Below are positions 18,252-26,775 of a stretch of DNA of 64,000 bases, piece by piece; positions within the stretch are counted from its first letter, which is position 1, and every line of letters starts with the position of its first letter. A model generated the notes under the pieces. It made no database searches. It was not told where the DNA came from and saw only the letters and a program-made list of their open reading frames with translations. Source of the stretch: Bog-756 sp963734435 (lineage in GTDB: Bacteria; Actinomycetota; Acidimicrobiia; Acidimicrobiales; RAAP-2). The stretch is from contig CAVTHA010000007.1 in the NCBI GenBank assembly GCA_963734435.1, positions 132,610-196,609 on the forward strand, read 5' to 3'. A program made the position numbers and the translations under genes.

Positions 18252-20249
18252 ATGAGCGCGTTCGATTCGCCGCCGACTCCCGAAGAGATCGCCTTCGCGG
18301 GCGAGGCGGGCGACGTCGATGGTGACCGTCGCGTGTCCGTGGACGGAATCCCTGCCAGCGTCGACGATATCGATGCCGGCGAGGTGAACTCCTGCTTCGT
18401 CGACGTCGACCTCGGTCCTCAAGGCACTTCCGAGCCGGCCCTCGGCGACTTCACCACCACGCCTGAGATCCTCCGCCTCATTCCCTTGGCGCTCGTCATC
18501 GGCGCGCTGGGGGCGGGCATCTCGCTCGCGCTGCTCTCGATGATCGGCTTGGTCACCAACCTCTTCTACTACGAGCGTCTCAGCGCTCACCTGGTCTCCC
18601 CCGACGCCAACACCCTCGGTGTCATCGCCATCGTGATCCCTATCGGTGGTGGCCTCATCGTCGGGTTGATGGCCCGCTTTGGCTCCGACCAGATCCGCGG
18701 CCACGGCATCCCAGAAGCCATGGAGCGGATCCTCATCAACGGGAGCCGCGTGCAACCGCGCCTGGCCGTCCTGAAGCCGATCTCCAGCGCCATCAGCATC
18801 GGCACCGGCGGACCCTTCGGCGCCGAAGGACCGATCATCCTGACCGGCGGGGCCCTCGGCTCGGTCGTCGGCCAGCTCTTCCACCTCACCGCCGCCCAAC
18901 GGCGGGCGTTGCTGGTGGCTGGGGCGGCCGCGGGAATGAGCGCAGTTTTCGGCACCCCGGTGGCCGCCACCTTGTTCGGGGTGGAGTTGTTAGCCTTCGA
19001 GTTCAAGCCCCGCTCGATGGTCCTGATCGGTCTGGCCGCAGCCACGGCGGACGGGATCCGCATGGTGATGGCTAGCGCCGGTCTGGTCACACCCCAGCCG
19101 ATCTTCCCGGTGCCAGCTCATGCCCCGCTCGGCGGAGTCGTCCTGCTCGGTGCGGCCGCGGTCGGTATCGCTACCGGCCTCGGTGCGTGGGTCATGACCC
19201 AGGCCGTCTACCGCTTCGAGGACCTTTTCAAGAAGCTCACCGGGCATCTGCACTGGATGTGGTGGCCCATGATCGGCGGTGCCATCATCGGCGTCGGCGG
19301 GCTCATCGACCCCCGAGCCCTCGGGGTCGGCTACAACACCATCCACGCCGAGCTCTTGGGTCAGCTCAGCGTGGATGCCCTGCTGCTGTTGTTCGTCGTC
19401 AAGTTGGTCATCTGGTCCGGCGGCCTCGGCAGCGGGACCAGCGGGGGCATCCTGGCCCCGATCCTCATGATGGGCGCTGCCATCGGTGGCGTGCTCGGCC
19501 ATATCCTGCCCGGCACTTCTCCAGGAGTGTGGGCACTGCTCGGCATGGCGGGAGCACTCGGCGGGGTGACCCGCTCGCCCTTTACCGCCATTGTCTTCGC
19601 CTTCGAGCTCACCCACGACCAGAACAGCCTTCTCGCCCTCTTGGTCACGGCCACCGTCGCCCACCTCGTCAGCGTGCTAGTTCTCAAGCGCTCGATTCTC
19701 ACCGAGAAGGTGGCCCGCCGAGGGTTCCACGTCATGCGCGAGTACGCCGTTGACCCGCTCGAGGCCACCTTCGTCCGAGAAGTCATGGACACCGACATCT
19801 ACACCGTCGATCCGGCACGACTACTCGCCGACCTCTACGGTGTGCTCCCGGAAGGCTCGCCCGAACGCCGCCAGCGCCTCTTCCCGGTTCTCGACGACCA
19901 CGAGGGATTGATCGGCGTCCTCCCCTGGTCGGCCGTGCTTGCCGGCAAGGACCAGCCCGACACCCTGGTGGGCAACGTCATGATCACCTCGTTTGTGGTC
20001 GCCCATACCGACGAGATCCTCCGTACCGTGGCCGACCGGATGGCCGCTCTCGGCCTCGGGGTCATCCCCGTGGTCGACCGGTCCAACTCGCATCATCTCG
20101 ACGGGCTCATCACCCAGTTCGACCTTCTCGATGCCCGCCAGAAGCTTCTCGAAGAAGAACGCCACGCCGAGCGAGTGCTCACTCTGCGCCGAGTCGACTC
20201 CAACCGCAACAGCCAGACCGCCACGCCCATCATGACCTCGAAGGTGTAA
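18252..20249 (+). CDS. ClC-family chloride channel/transporter with C-terminal CBS domains
   Basis: The start is placed at MSAFDSPPTPEEI (18252). The 665-residue protein has an acidic cytoplasmic N-terminus of about 75 residues. About ten membrane helices follow, with the ClC filter motifs GTGGPFGAEGPI (containing the gating Glu) and GSGTSGGILAPILMMGAA. The C-terminal part (~500-640) holds two CBS domains: VREVMDTDIYTVDPARLLAD and VGNVMITSFVVAHTDEILRT. Members move chloride or fluoride, as channel or proton antiporter; the gating Glu favours chloride/proton exchange. Large cytoplasmic termini suggest nucleotide-regulated gating. Confidence 0.92.
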   Translation: MSAFDSPPTPEEIAFAGEAGDVDGDRRVSVDGIPASVDDIDAGEVNSCFVDVDLGPQGTSEPALGDFTTTPEILRLIPLALVIGALGAGISLALLSMIGLVTNLFYYERLSAHLVSPDANTLGVIAIVIPIGGGLIVGLMARFGSDQIRGHGIPEAMERILINGSRVQPRLAVLKPISSAISIGTGGPFGAEGPIILTGGALGSVVGQLFHLTAAQRRALLVAGAAAGMSAVFGTPVAATLFGVELLAFEFKPRSMVLIGLAAATADGIRMVMASAGLVTPQPIFPVPAHAPLGGVVLLGAAAVGIATGLGAWVMTQAVYRFEDLFKKLTGHLHWMWWPMIGGAIIGVGGLIDPRALGVGYNTIHAELLGQLSVDALLLLFVVKLVIWSGGLGSGTSGGILAPILMMGAAIGGVLGHILPGTSPGVWALLGMAGALGGVTRSPFTAIVFAFELTHDQNSLLALLVTATVAHLVSVLVLKRSILTEKVARRGFHVMREYAVDPLEATFVREVMDTDIYTVDPARLLADLYGVLPEGSPERRQRLFPVLDDHEGLIGVLPWSAVLAGKDQPDTLVGNVMITSFVVAHTDEILRTVADRMAALGLGVIPVVDRSNSHHLDGLITQFDLLDARQKLLEEERHAERVLTLRRVDSNRNSQTATPIMTSKV

Positions 20250-20264
20250 GGGAGGCTGACGGCG

Positions 20265-20903
20265 GTGAAACGAGCAATCACCGGCTATTACCAGGATCTC
20301 GAAGCTGCCTGGGTCGCGGAGCTCACCTGCGGCCACAATCAGCACGTCCGGCACCGTCCGCCTTTCCAACTCCGTCCATGGGCGATGGAGGAAGCGGGAC
20401 GGGCGGCGAAACTCGGGACGCCCCTCAACTGTCCGCTCTGTGACCGGACCGAGCTGCCTGATGACCTCGCCTGGGTTCGTTCCAGTCCTGAATGGAACGA
20501 ACGGACGATACCGCCGGGCCTGCTGCGAGCCCATCGCTTGGCCAGTGACACGTGGGGACAGCTCCTCATAGCCGAAGGACGACTGCGATTCTTCATGTCA
20601 GTCGAACCGGTCAGCGACACCGTGTTGGAAATGGGATCGAGTCAAGCCATTCCCCCCGACGTTGAGCACCATGTGCGGCTCCTGGGGCCGGTCAGCTTCA
20701 CAATCAACTTTCTGGCCGTCGAGGAGCGACGGAGAACTACGAGATTTCGTGATTCGGATTCAACTCAATCGTCGGCCTCAAATGTGACCGACCGACCAGG
20801 GTGGCGACCCGGCGTGTTGGGCCGGCCTGCTGTGTCCCGAGTGTGGAACTGCCCTCGACGGTGGTGCGCACCGGGACAATTGTCCTGCGGTCAGTTGACG
20901 TAG
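20265..20903 (+). CDS. DUF3565-DUF1971 fusion protein
   Basis: Residues 1-62 match DUF3565 (ITGYYQDLEAAWVAELTCGH, QHVRHRPPFQLRPW, NCPLCDR), with conserved Cys/His residues that could bind metal. Residues ~63-150 match DUF1971, a cupin-like domain found with tellurite-resistance TehB and in YeaR-type proteins (WVRSSPEWNERTIPPGLLRA, WGQLLIAEGRLRFF, AIPPDVEHHVRLLGPV). The last ~50 residues are low-complexity and may be a frameshifted tail after FLAVEERRR. The gene starts 15 bases after the ClC stop and probably shares its transcript. The pairing hints at a nitrite/tellurite or redox-stress response. Confidence 0.8.
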   Translation: MKRAITGYYQDLEAAWVAELTCGHNQHVRHRPPFQLRPWAMEEAGRAAKLGTPLNCPLCDRTELPDDLAWVRSSPEWNERTIPPGLLRAHRLASDTWGQLLIAEGRLRFFMSVEPVSDTVLEMGSSQAIPPDVEHHVRLLGPVSFTINFLAVEERRRTTRFRDSDSTQSSASNVTDRPGWRPGVLGRPAVSRVWNCPRRWCAPGQLSCGQLT

Positions 20904-21112
20904 CGACGGAATCGGGATATGCCCGTCGACCCAGTGGCCGATTCGTCTGCCACTGAAGAACCTACGGTCCATCGGTGACGCGGAAGCTCACCCTCGACGT
21001 TCGGAGTCACCCACATCGTTTGTTCCCGCAGCAACGACCTAACCGGCGGGCTCGGACCGCTCAGCGGTGGAGGCAGTTAGGAATACAGAGTCGATAGTGC
21101 GGCCCAGCCGGC

Positions 21113-21186
21113 CCTGTGCGTGCCGAATACTCATCCATCCAGGTCATGCGACGAGTCGGTACTCGGGAATGAGTCCGCCTAGGACC
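21113..21186 (-). mobile_element. terminal remnant of a rve-type insertion sequence
   Basis: On the minus strand this short piece encodes the last residues of the local transposases (GGLIPEYRLVA and stop). The conserved terminus ending GAGTATTCGGCACGCAC follows. It abuts the next element directly. The bases 20904-21112 to its left hold no recognisable gene. Confidence 0.6.
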
Positions 21187-22115
21187 TGAAGGGTCCATTT
21201 ACTCGTCCACTCGCTTGACCAGCCGACACGCACTGAACGAGGCTCGCCGCCCGTGGCGCTCTCCTTCCTCTACCGTCTCGTCCACCGCGTTATCGAGGTC
21301 GTTCGGGTCCATCGGATGAACGCGGTGGTCAAGGATGCGGAGATCCTCGTGCTGCGCTATCAGCTGGCCGTGCTCCAGCGCCAGGTCGCCCGCCCCCGCT
21401 TTGACTGGTCGGATCGAGCGGTCGTCAGTGCCCTTGCTCGCCTCGTCCCTCGTGAGCGGTGGGCATCCTTCCTCGTGACGCCCGAGACGATCCTTCGCTG
21501 GCATCGCGCCCTGATTCGCCGGCACTGGGCATACCCCCACCGGCGGCCCGGCCGTCCGGCCCTGCCCCAAGAGACCGTCCTACTGATCGTTCGCCTAGCG
21601 GGGAGAACCCGCGCTGGGGCTATCTCCGCATCGTGGGTGAGCTCAAGGAACTCGGCGTCAACGTCTCCAAGACGAGTGTCGCTGCTGTTCGTCGCCGCCA
21701 CCGCTTCCCGCCTACGCCGCGGCGCTCCGGTCCTACTTTGGGGCGAGTTCCTGCGTTCCCAGGCCAAAGGCATCTTGGCCGCCGACTTGTTCACCGTCGA
21801 TACGATCACCTTGCGGCGCTTCTAGGTGCTCTTCGTGATTGAGATCGATCGGCGACGGGTGCACCTGCTCGGCGTCACCGCCAACCCCAACGGTCCATGG
21901 GTCACCCAAGTGGCCCGCAACTTCGCCTCCGACCTTGAAGACGCCGGTCGCCACTTTCGGTTCCTCATCCGAGACCGGCATACCAAGTTCACCGCCAGCT
22001 TCGACGCCGTACTCGCCTCCGTCGGCATCGAGACCATACGAACCCCGGTCGCCTCGCCTCGGGCGAACGCTTTCGCCGAGCGGTTTGTGCGGACCGTCCG
22101 GAATGACTGTCTCGA
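21187..22115 (+). mobile_element. rve-type insertion sequence, truncated at its 3' end
   Basis: The left end TGAAGGGTCCATTTACTCG is shared with the element at 54189. The transposase starts MALSFLYRLVHRVIEVVRVH (21253). A one-base loss near 21600 shifts frame. TAC of the homologous copy is TAG here (21823). The DDE core continues with HLLGVTANPNGPWVTQVARN, FLIRDRHTKFTASFDAVL and SPRANAFAERFVRTVRNDCL, then ends abruptly. The C-terminal ~45 residues present in the 54 kb copy are replaced by the terminus of the next element. It is clearly inactive. Confidence 0.85.
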
Positions 22116-22146
22116 CCTGTGGGTGCCCGAAACTCATCCGAGCAGG

Positions 22147-23198
22147 TCATGCGGCTATTCGGTACTCATGAATCAAGCCGCCCAAACGATCTGCTCGTCG
22201 GAGATGGGCCAGCTGTGGACCGAAGACCTGTCCCGGATCTGAGTCCCAGGAACGTGGACAACGTTGGGTCAGCGAGCGGTGCGGGCGATGTTCGTTGTAG
22301 TGCTCGATGAACTCGACGAGCACTGACTCCAGGTGACGCCGTCCAAGAATGAGAAGTCGATCGAGGCATTCCCGGCGGAGGCTGGCGATGACCCTCTCGC
22401 AGACAGCGTTCGCCCGAGGGGCCCGAACCGGGGTCTTGACGATCCGGACGCCCGCCGATCGGAAAACCTCGTCAAAGACGACGTGAACTTGGAGTCCCGG
22501 TCGTGGATCAAGAACTTGATCGAAGGCCTTCGGTCGACCCATCCAAAGCTGACGTTGCGGGCCTGCTGGGTGACCCAGCCAGCAACGGGATTGGTCGTGA
22601 TGCCTGCCAGATGGACGACCCGCGAGTGCAGATCGATGAAGACCAGCACGTAAAGGCGACGAAACAGCACGGTGTCGACATGGAAGAAGTCACAAACCAC
22701 CATGGTGGAGGCCTGGGCCTTCAAGAACTCCTGCCAGGTAGGCCCGATCCGCCTTGGGGCGGGATCGATGCCACGGCGCTCAAGACCGACCAGACCGTGG
22801 AAGCCCCGACGGTGATGCCCATGGTGGCGAGCTCGCCGTGGACTCGTCGATATCCCCAGGTCGGGTTGTCAGTTGCCAGCCGGCAGATGGGGCCACCGTC
22901 CCCGCCGGCAGCGATGGTCGCCCCGGCTTCTTTGAGTACGTGGGCGGGGCCAGCGCAGCAATGTCTCAGGTTGAACGAGAATCCCGTGGCGATGCGCTCT
23001 CGAGACGAACCGGGCCAGACTCGAGAGGATGGCCCGATCCGCAGGTTGGAGGGAGGGTCGGGAGATCTGGGGACGCAGGACCATCACCTCGTGACGCAGT
23101 ATGACGACTTCGACAGCCAGCTCCGTCCGATCCCTGCCGAGCCGGCCAAGGATCTGAAGGACGCGACAGAAGGCTCGGTAGACGAAGGTGAGGACCAT
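22147..23198 (-). mobile_element. rve-type insertion sequence transposase, frameshifted
   Basis: Read on the minus strand from ATG 23198: MVLTFVYRAFCRVLQILG, VEVVILRHEVMVLRPQISRP, then a broken middle and TMVVCDFFHVDTVLFRRLYV (first Asp). FLIHDRDSKFTSSL (second Asp) follows. A further frameshift near 22480 leads to APRANAVCERVIASLRRECL (Glu) and RPHRSLTQRC, and the C-terminus is LGGLIHEYRIAA. It has essentially the full length of a ~350-residue transposase but needs at least two corrections. It truncates the neighbouring plus-strand element. Confidence 0.82.
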
Positions 23199-24003
23199 GG
23201 GCGGGGCACCTTGGTCCTTTCCTCCAGCGTGTACGAAAGTCCAGGTCCTCTCCCCGGATGAGTTTCTGGCACCGACACCACGGGCCGACTTCGACGCCGT
23301 CCAGCGGATTAGGTGAGGAGCCCGTGAGGGCTGGGTGGCCGCCGCCCCAAACCGAAATGCGACCACCCAGGCCCTGCGTGGAGTACGGGCTCCACGTCCG
23401 ACGCTGGGCTCCCTGAGGCAGGGGATTGGGCCTTCACACCGAACGTGGCTTCTAAATCATTTCCAGGTTCAGGAGATTCAATCGCCAGACTGCCGCTGCT
23501 GTTTGAGCGCCGGCGCATCCACGTACATGCCGGCCGCGGGGTCGTGCCGCATGAGCTCGAGGTAGCGGGCTTGCTCCATCGGGGAGGCCCGGTCAACGGC
23601 CTTTGTCTCGCTGGCTCAAGGCTGTCGTCTCTCACTTCAGCCGTCCGGCTCTAGTGGACATCCCTCAACGTCCGTCAGTTTCACGGCAGTCGACACTACC
23701 GACGTCGTGATGCTCGGTTTGGTCGATACAGCCCTTGACCTATCCCGACCCCGTCAACCCCTGAACAGCGCCGTCAGAGCTGTCGCCCGGGTTTGGTCCC
23801 CGCGTCGCTGGGTAACCCCCAGCGATGACCGTTCCTCCGAATGCAGCTGACGATCCACACGACCTTGACTCACCCGACGGGCCCCCAGTGCCGGTAGATC
23901 ACACGACCGGCGCAGCAAAGGCCGCGAAGAACGCCGCTGAGGATCCCCCCGCCTGAACACGGATGTCCAGGTGGTCATCGGCGGACCTCAGTCACGAAAG
24001 AGG
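23199..24003. other. gene-poor stretch with one short candidate ORF
   Basis: Apart from the 33-residue candidate at 23478-23579 I see no coding signal. It includes the upstream end of the minus-strand insertion sequence and the leader of the hsp20 gene. Confidence 0.5.
23478..23579 (-). CDS. short candidate protein sharing the EQA-LELMR-D motif
   Basis: The 33-residue reading frame MEQARYLELMRHDPAAGMYV... ends at TGA 23478. The core EQAxxLELMRxD recurs in the minus-strand gene at 36918-37118 (EEQAHHLELMRYD). That is the only reason to report it, because neither matches a family I know. It may be a truncated copy of the same small gene. No clear ribosome-binding site is visible. Confidence 0.35.
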   Translation of the reverse strand: MEQARYLELMRHDPAAGMYVDAPALKQQRQSGD

Positions 24004-24030
24004 CTAGCACTCGCGGGTAGAGAGTGCTAA
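24004..24030. promoter_or_regulatory. CIRCE element (HrcA operator)
   Basis: CTAGCACTC-N9-GAGTGCTAA differs from the canonical TTAGCACTC-N9-GAGTGCTAA at the first base only. It is followed by an AT-rich TAATAT and lies 72 bases upstream of the hsp20 start. HrcA repression with heat induction of the downstream gene is strongly implied. No hrcA gene is in the window. Confidence 0.9.
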
Positions 24031-24101
24031 TAATATGGGTTGTCACCCCTCCAGTAGGGGCGCGAGAGCTTAATCAGTCTTGTGTACGGGAGGTGATGAT
24101 C

Positions 24102-24542
24102 ATGGCTCTTGTGCGTAGTGATCCGTTCCGGGACGTTGACCGGCTGTTCCAGCAGCTGTGGGGCGCATCCAATGCATCAGGGGGTCGGTCCATGGCGATG
24201 CCCATGGATGCTTACCGAAAGGACGACTCCTTCCTAATCCGACTGGACCTGCCGGGCGTGAAGGCCGACGACGTCGACTTGACGGTCGAGGACAACGTTC
24301 TCACCATCAAAGCTGAGCGCCCCGCCCCTCCGGCGACCGAGGGTGTTGAGTCGGTGATCGCCGAGCGGCCCTTCGGGACGTTCACACGGCAGGTGTTCCT
24401 CGGCAACAATCTCGATACCGAGAACATCAGGGCAGAGTACGAGGCGGGAGTGCTCACCTTGGTGATTCCGGTCGCCGAGCGAGCGAAGCCCCGGCGCATC
24501 GAGATCAGCGAGCAGTCAGACAAGCAAGAGCTGTCTGCCTGA
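24102..24542 (+). CDS. Hsp20/alpha-crystallin small heat-shock protein
   Basis: The start ATG 24102 has GGGAGG 8 bases upstream; an ATG two codons earlier is also possible. The 146-residue product begins MALVRSDPFRDVDRLFQQLW and then has a complete alpha-crystallin domain (about 40-135). This includes FLIRLDLPGVKADDVDLTVE, LTIKAERPAPP, RPFGTFTRQVFLGNNLDTEN and the AEYEAGVLTLVIPVAERAKP block with GVL. A short C-terminal extension has RRIEI as the I-x-I motif. This is an ATP-independent holdase, cytoplasmic and oligomeric. The CIRCE upstream predicts HrcA control. Confidence 0.95.
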   Translation: MALVRSDPFRDVDRLFQQLWGASNASGGRSMAMPMDAYRKDDSFLIRLDLPGVKADDVDLTVEDNVLTIKAERPAPPATEGVESVIAERPFGTFTRQVFLGNNLDTENIRAEYEAGVLTLVIPVAERAKPRRIEISEQSDKQELSA

Positions 24543-24562
24543 ACCCTCCGCTGGTTGGAGCC

Positions 24563-24733
24563 ATGTTAAGGGAGAAGGACGCGAGCACGAGGTGCCCGCG
24601 ATGCCAAAGTCACCTGTCAAGTACAATCACCAGAGACGGGACTGGGATGCAGGGCCGGACCAAGTCCACACGCTGCGACGATTGCGGCGAGGAGTGGGTC
24701 TACGAGGTCGGCTCAACCGAGCGCGGTTGTTAG
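24563..24733 (+). CDS. small zinc-ribbon protein downstream of hsp20
   Basis: The 56-residue frame MLREKDASTRCPRCQSHL... contains CPRC and, 24 residues later, CDDCGEEWVYEVG, a classic two-knuckle zinc ribbon. It begins 20 bases after the hsp20 stop and is probably co-transcribed under CIRCE control. GGAG lies only 2 bases before the ATG, so the exact start is uncertain. The cysteine spacing is too regular to be chance. Function is unknown; nucleic-acid or protein binding is usual for such ribbons. Confidence 0.65.
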   Translation: MLREKDASTRCPRCQSHLSSTITRDGTGMQGRTKSTRCDDCGEEWVYEVGSTERGC

Positions 24734-24751
24734 GACCTGCTTCTCGGTCGA

Positions 24752-24952
24752 CTACCAGAACTCCACCGAGCCATACACCGCTGCCCGCAGCTTCAGCTCC
24801 GGAAGCATCGCCTGCTGGACATCAGTCGGGATGGACTCAAGCGCGGCCCTGGTGGCACGTCGGACCTGCTCATCCGACGGATCGGCCCGGAGCGAGTCCT
24901 CGATAGCCGTCAGGAAGGCCTCGACTTCGGAGCTGGGGAGTCTCTCAGGCAT
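24752..24952 (-). CDS. hypothetical 66-residue protein
   Basis: The reading frame MPERLPSSEVEAFLTAIEDS... has balanced amphipathic helices and codon use like its neighbours. No known domain is recognised. It is convergent with the zinc-ribbon gene. It may be a regulator or toxin-like small protein, but nothing in the sequence decides. Confidence 0.4.
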   Translation of the reverse strand: MPERLPSSEVEAFLTAIEDSLRADPSDEQVRRATRAALESIPTDVQQAMLPELKLRAAVYGSVEFW

Positions 24953-25033
24953 CGCCGTTGAGCTGCTTACGACAGTGGCTGCCGTTACCGACGCCAGCGT
25001 GGATGAACCGGCAACACGGTCGCCAGGTGCTGC

Positions 25034-25213
25034 TCAGGGTTCGGGGATTGGGCTATTCGGTGATTTCTTCCGCGCGACCTTGCGCTTCCATCCAACAACG
25101 GCGATGAGGATCACTGAGAGCAACATCCCAATGTCGAGTGCCGCGACGAACCTCTCCGACCACGGAATCAGCTCAGCGGGTTCACGGGATGCGTCATAAC
25201 GATCCTCATTCAT
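25034..25213 (-). CDS. small single-pass membrane protein
   Basis: The 59-residue frame MNEDRYDASREPAELIPWSE... has a soluble N-terminus, one membrane helix (LDIGMLLSVILIAVVGW) and a basic tail WKRKVARKK. By the positive-inside rule the tail is cytoplasmic. It is codirectional with the 66-residue gene at 24752 and divergent from the membrane-protein genes that follow. No family is recognised. Confidence 0.5.
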   Translation of the reverse strand: MNEDRYDASREPAELIPWSERFVAALDIGMLLSVILIAVVGWKRKVARKKSPNSPIPEP

Positions 25214-25313
25214 ACACCGGCACTACCCCCGCTTTGGTGTTGCCAAACGAATGTTTGTGCGAAAAGGACCGGGGGTAGAGCCGTCGTCAGTCAAAGCGCA
25301 GGAGGAGTAGGAA

Positions 25314-25563
25314 ATGGTTGGTGGACTGGTAGCGAGCATGGTGGCATTTGCACTGGGTGCCGTCCTGGACTTTGCGGGTGACGGTCAGTCCTGACCAGCA
25401 CGGATTCAACGTTCACACCGTCGGGATCATCCTGATGATCGTCGGGGCCGTCGGAGCAGTCCTGTCATTGATCGCCCTCATGGGAAGCGGTTTCCGGCGG
25501 CACCGCACCATCGTCGACGATGGACGAGGCAACGTCGTGCGTCGGGACGACACCTACATCTAA
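25314..25563 (+). pseudogene. DUF6458-like two-helix membrane protein, frameshifted
   Basis: ATG 25314 follows GGAGGAG. The first frame, MVGGLVASMVAFALGAVLDF, ends early. After removing one G from GGG at about 25377 it continues VTVSPDQHGFNVHTVGIILM and IVGAVGAVLSLIALM, ending RRHRTIVDDGRGNVVRRDDT. This is the standard DUF6458-type plan: glycine-rich helix, VNTVG-like turn, second helix, Arg-rich tail. Restored length is about 82 residues. Function is unknown. Confidence 0.65.
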
Positions 25564-25583
25564 GGAGAGAGGAAAGCTACGAA

Positions 25584-25748
25584 ATGGTTGTCCTGTTGGC
25601 TTTGTTGCTGGTAGTGCTGTTCTTCGGCCTCGGATTCGCGCTTCACGCCCTCTGGGTCGTGGCTGCGATCCTGTTGGTGTTGTGGCTTATCGGCTTTGCG
25701 CTCGGTCGAGGCGAAGGCGCTGGGAGATATGGGTTTTACCGCTGGTAG
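25584..25748 (+). CDS. small hydrophobic membrane protein (DUF5670-like), copy 1
   Basis: The 54-residue product is nearly all hydrophobic: MVVLLALLLVVLFFGLGFAL, HALWVVAAILLVLWLIGFAL, then a Gly/Arg tail ending YGFYRW. The pattern FGLGFALHxLW...LLGF identifies the widespread stress-associated small hydrophobic family. It has GGAGAGAGG upstream and lies 20 bases after the DUF6458-like gene, so they form a pair. Related copies occur at 36003 (broken) and 51281. Confidence 0.75.
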   Translation: MVVLLALLLVVLFFGLGFALHALWVVAAILLVLWLIGFALGRGEGAGRYGFYRW

Positions 25749-25841
25749 CTGTCTGGACCATGCGAGCCCAGTCGGGACCTCGATGAGTGAGCTTGCTGCC
25801 CTTACCCCCCGTTTGGAAGAGTCCGTGGCTGGTGGAATCGG

Positions 25842-26510
25842 ATGACAGATTCCTGCAATACAAGTAGAGGGACCTCGATCGTGGCGAAGTCGCCGGTGGT
25901 TGGTGGCGGACCGAGGTACTCCAGCAAGCGCGGTGGTCGGTTCCGTCTGTCTTTCCCGGGCTGGGCAGCGATGGGAAGGCGCATGCGTCACGACGAGACC
26001 GACGGAAATCTCTCGTTCGCGGCATTGTGGCGACGGGGTGCAGCGTGGTCGATCGACGTGTTGTTGTTCGGGGGTGCCTTCTTTGGGATCGTCGCTGTTA
26101 CCGGCGTGCGGCGTCCGCTTGTGCTCGCGTGGCGGCAGCTGCGGTCGGGGCCGGGCTCATTTACTCCGGCAATGTTGCATCAACTCGTACGGGCTGGGGT
26201 CGTGTTCAGCTTGGCAGTTCTCCTCGGAGGGTTCGCTGCGTGGGTCGTTTACCGCGTCGTCTGCACTGGCCGCTGGGGACGGACTATCGGGAAGTGTCTC
26301 TTCGGGATCCAGGTCGTGCGGGTCGAGGACCCCTGTACCCCTCCAGGCCTGCGCCGGGCGGCCCTTCGGTGGCTCGTCCCGCCCCTGGCTGGAGCGATAC
26401 CGCTCCCAGGCTCAGGCCTGCTTCCCTACCTCATGGCCGTCCGCAACCATAAGCGGCAGGGCGGTCACGACCAGGCGGCGCGGACCGTTGTGGTTCGCCG
26501 GACCACATGA
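25842..26510 (+). CDS. RDD-family membrane protein
   Basis: The 222-residue product has a basic N-terminal region of about 55 residues. An RDD domain follows: AALWRRGAAWSIDVLLFGGA with the family's Arg and Asp, a central membrane helix (GVVFSLAVLLGGFAAWVVY), GRTIGKCLFGIQVVR, and a last hydrophobic segment. RDD proteins are poorly defined transport-like membrane proteins. Some act as Na+/H+ antiporters. The start could be later (ATG 25971, MGRRM), because the first 43 residues have no membrane character. Confidence 0.8.
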   Translation: MTDSCNTSRGTSIVAKSPVVGGGPRYSSKRGGRFRLSFPGWAAMGRRMRHDETDGNLSFAALWRRGAAWSIDVLLFGGAFFGIVAVTGVRRPLVLAWRQLRSGPGSFTPAMLHQLVRAGVVFSLAVLLGGFAAWVVYRVVCTGRWGRTIGKCLFGIQVVRVEDPCTPPGLRRAALRWLVPPLAGAIPLPGSGLLPYLMAVRNHKRQGGHDQAARTVVVRRTT

Positions 26511-26565
26511 GGGTTCCGCTGAACCACTAGCAGGCTGCCCACGGCTAGAAGACGAGGAATGAGCG

Positions 26566-26775
26566 ATGAGCGGCGTCCTGTCATCACCGAGCGGAGGAGG
26601 AGTCGGAGATGCCGATGTTTCCCGCTGCCCATTTTGCGGCGCTACGAGCGTCGAGGCCGTGCTGCGAGCCGACGATTCTTTGCCAGACCTCGACACCTTC
26701 CTTTGCACAACCTGCAGCAACCGCTGGTGTACTCGCCCGGCAGTCCCCTCAGCCTGCCGTGACCTGTGCTTCTGA
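26566..26775 (+). CDS. small zinc-ribbon protein
   Basis: The 69-residue frame contains SRCPFCGATSVEAVLRADDS and FLCTTCSNRWCTRP, i.e. CPFC-N21-CTTC, a complete zinc ribbon. It starts after a GAGGAATGAGCG leader and its stop is directly followed by the DUF1206 start. It is the third small zinc-ribbon gene in this part of the island (others at 17026 and 24563). Confidence 0.6.
   Translation: MSGVLSSPSGGGVGDADVSRCPFCGATSVEAVLRADDSLPDLDTFLCTTCSNRWCTRPAVPSACRDLCF

Noticed and set aside
21820..21826. In-frame TAG in the transposase (and another in the pentapeptide gene near 14170) as evidence of stop-codon recoding
   Set aside because: The homologous copy at 54189 has TAC at the same position and all other genes use TAG as a normal stop. 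A point mutation or error is enough.
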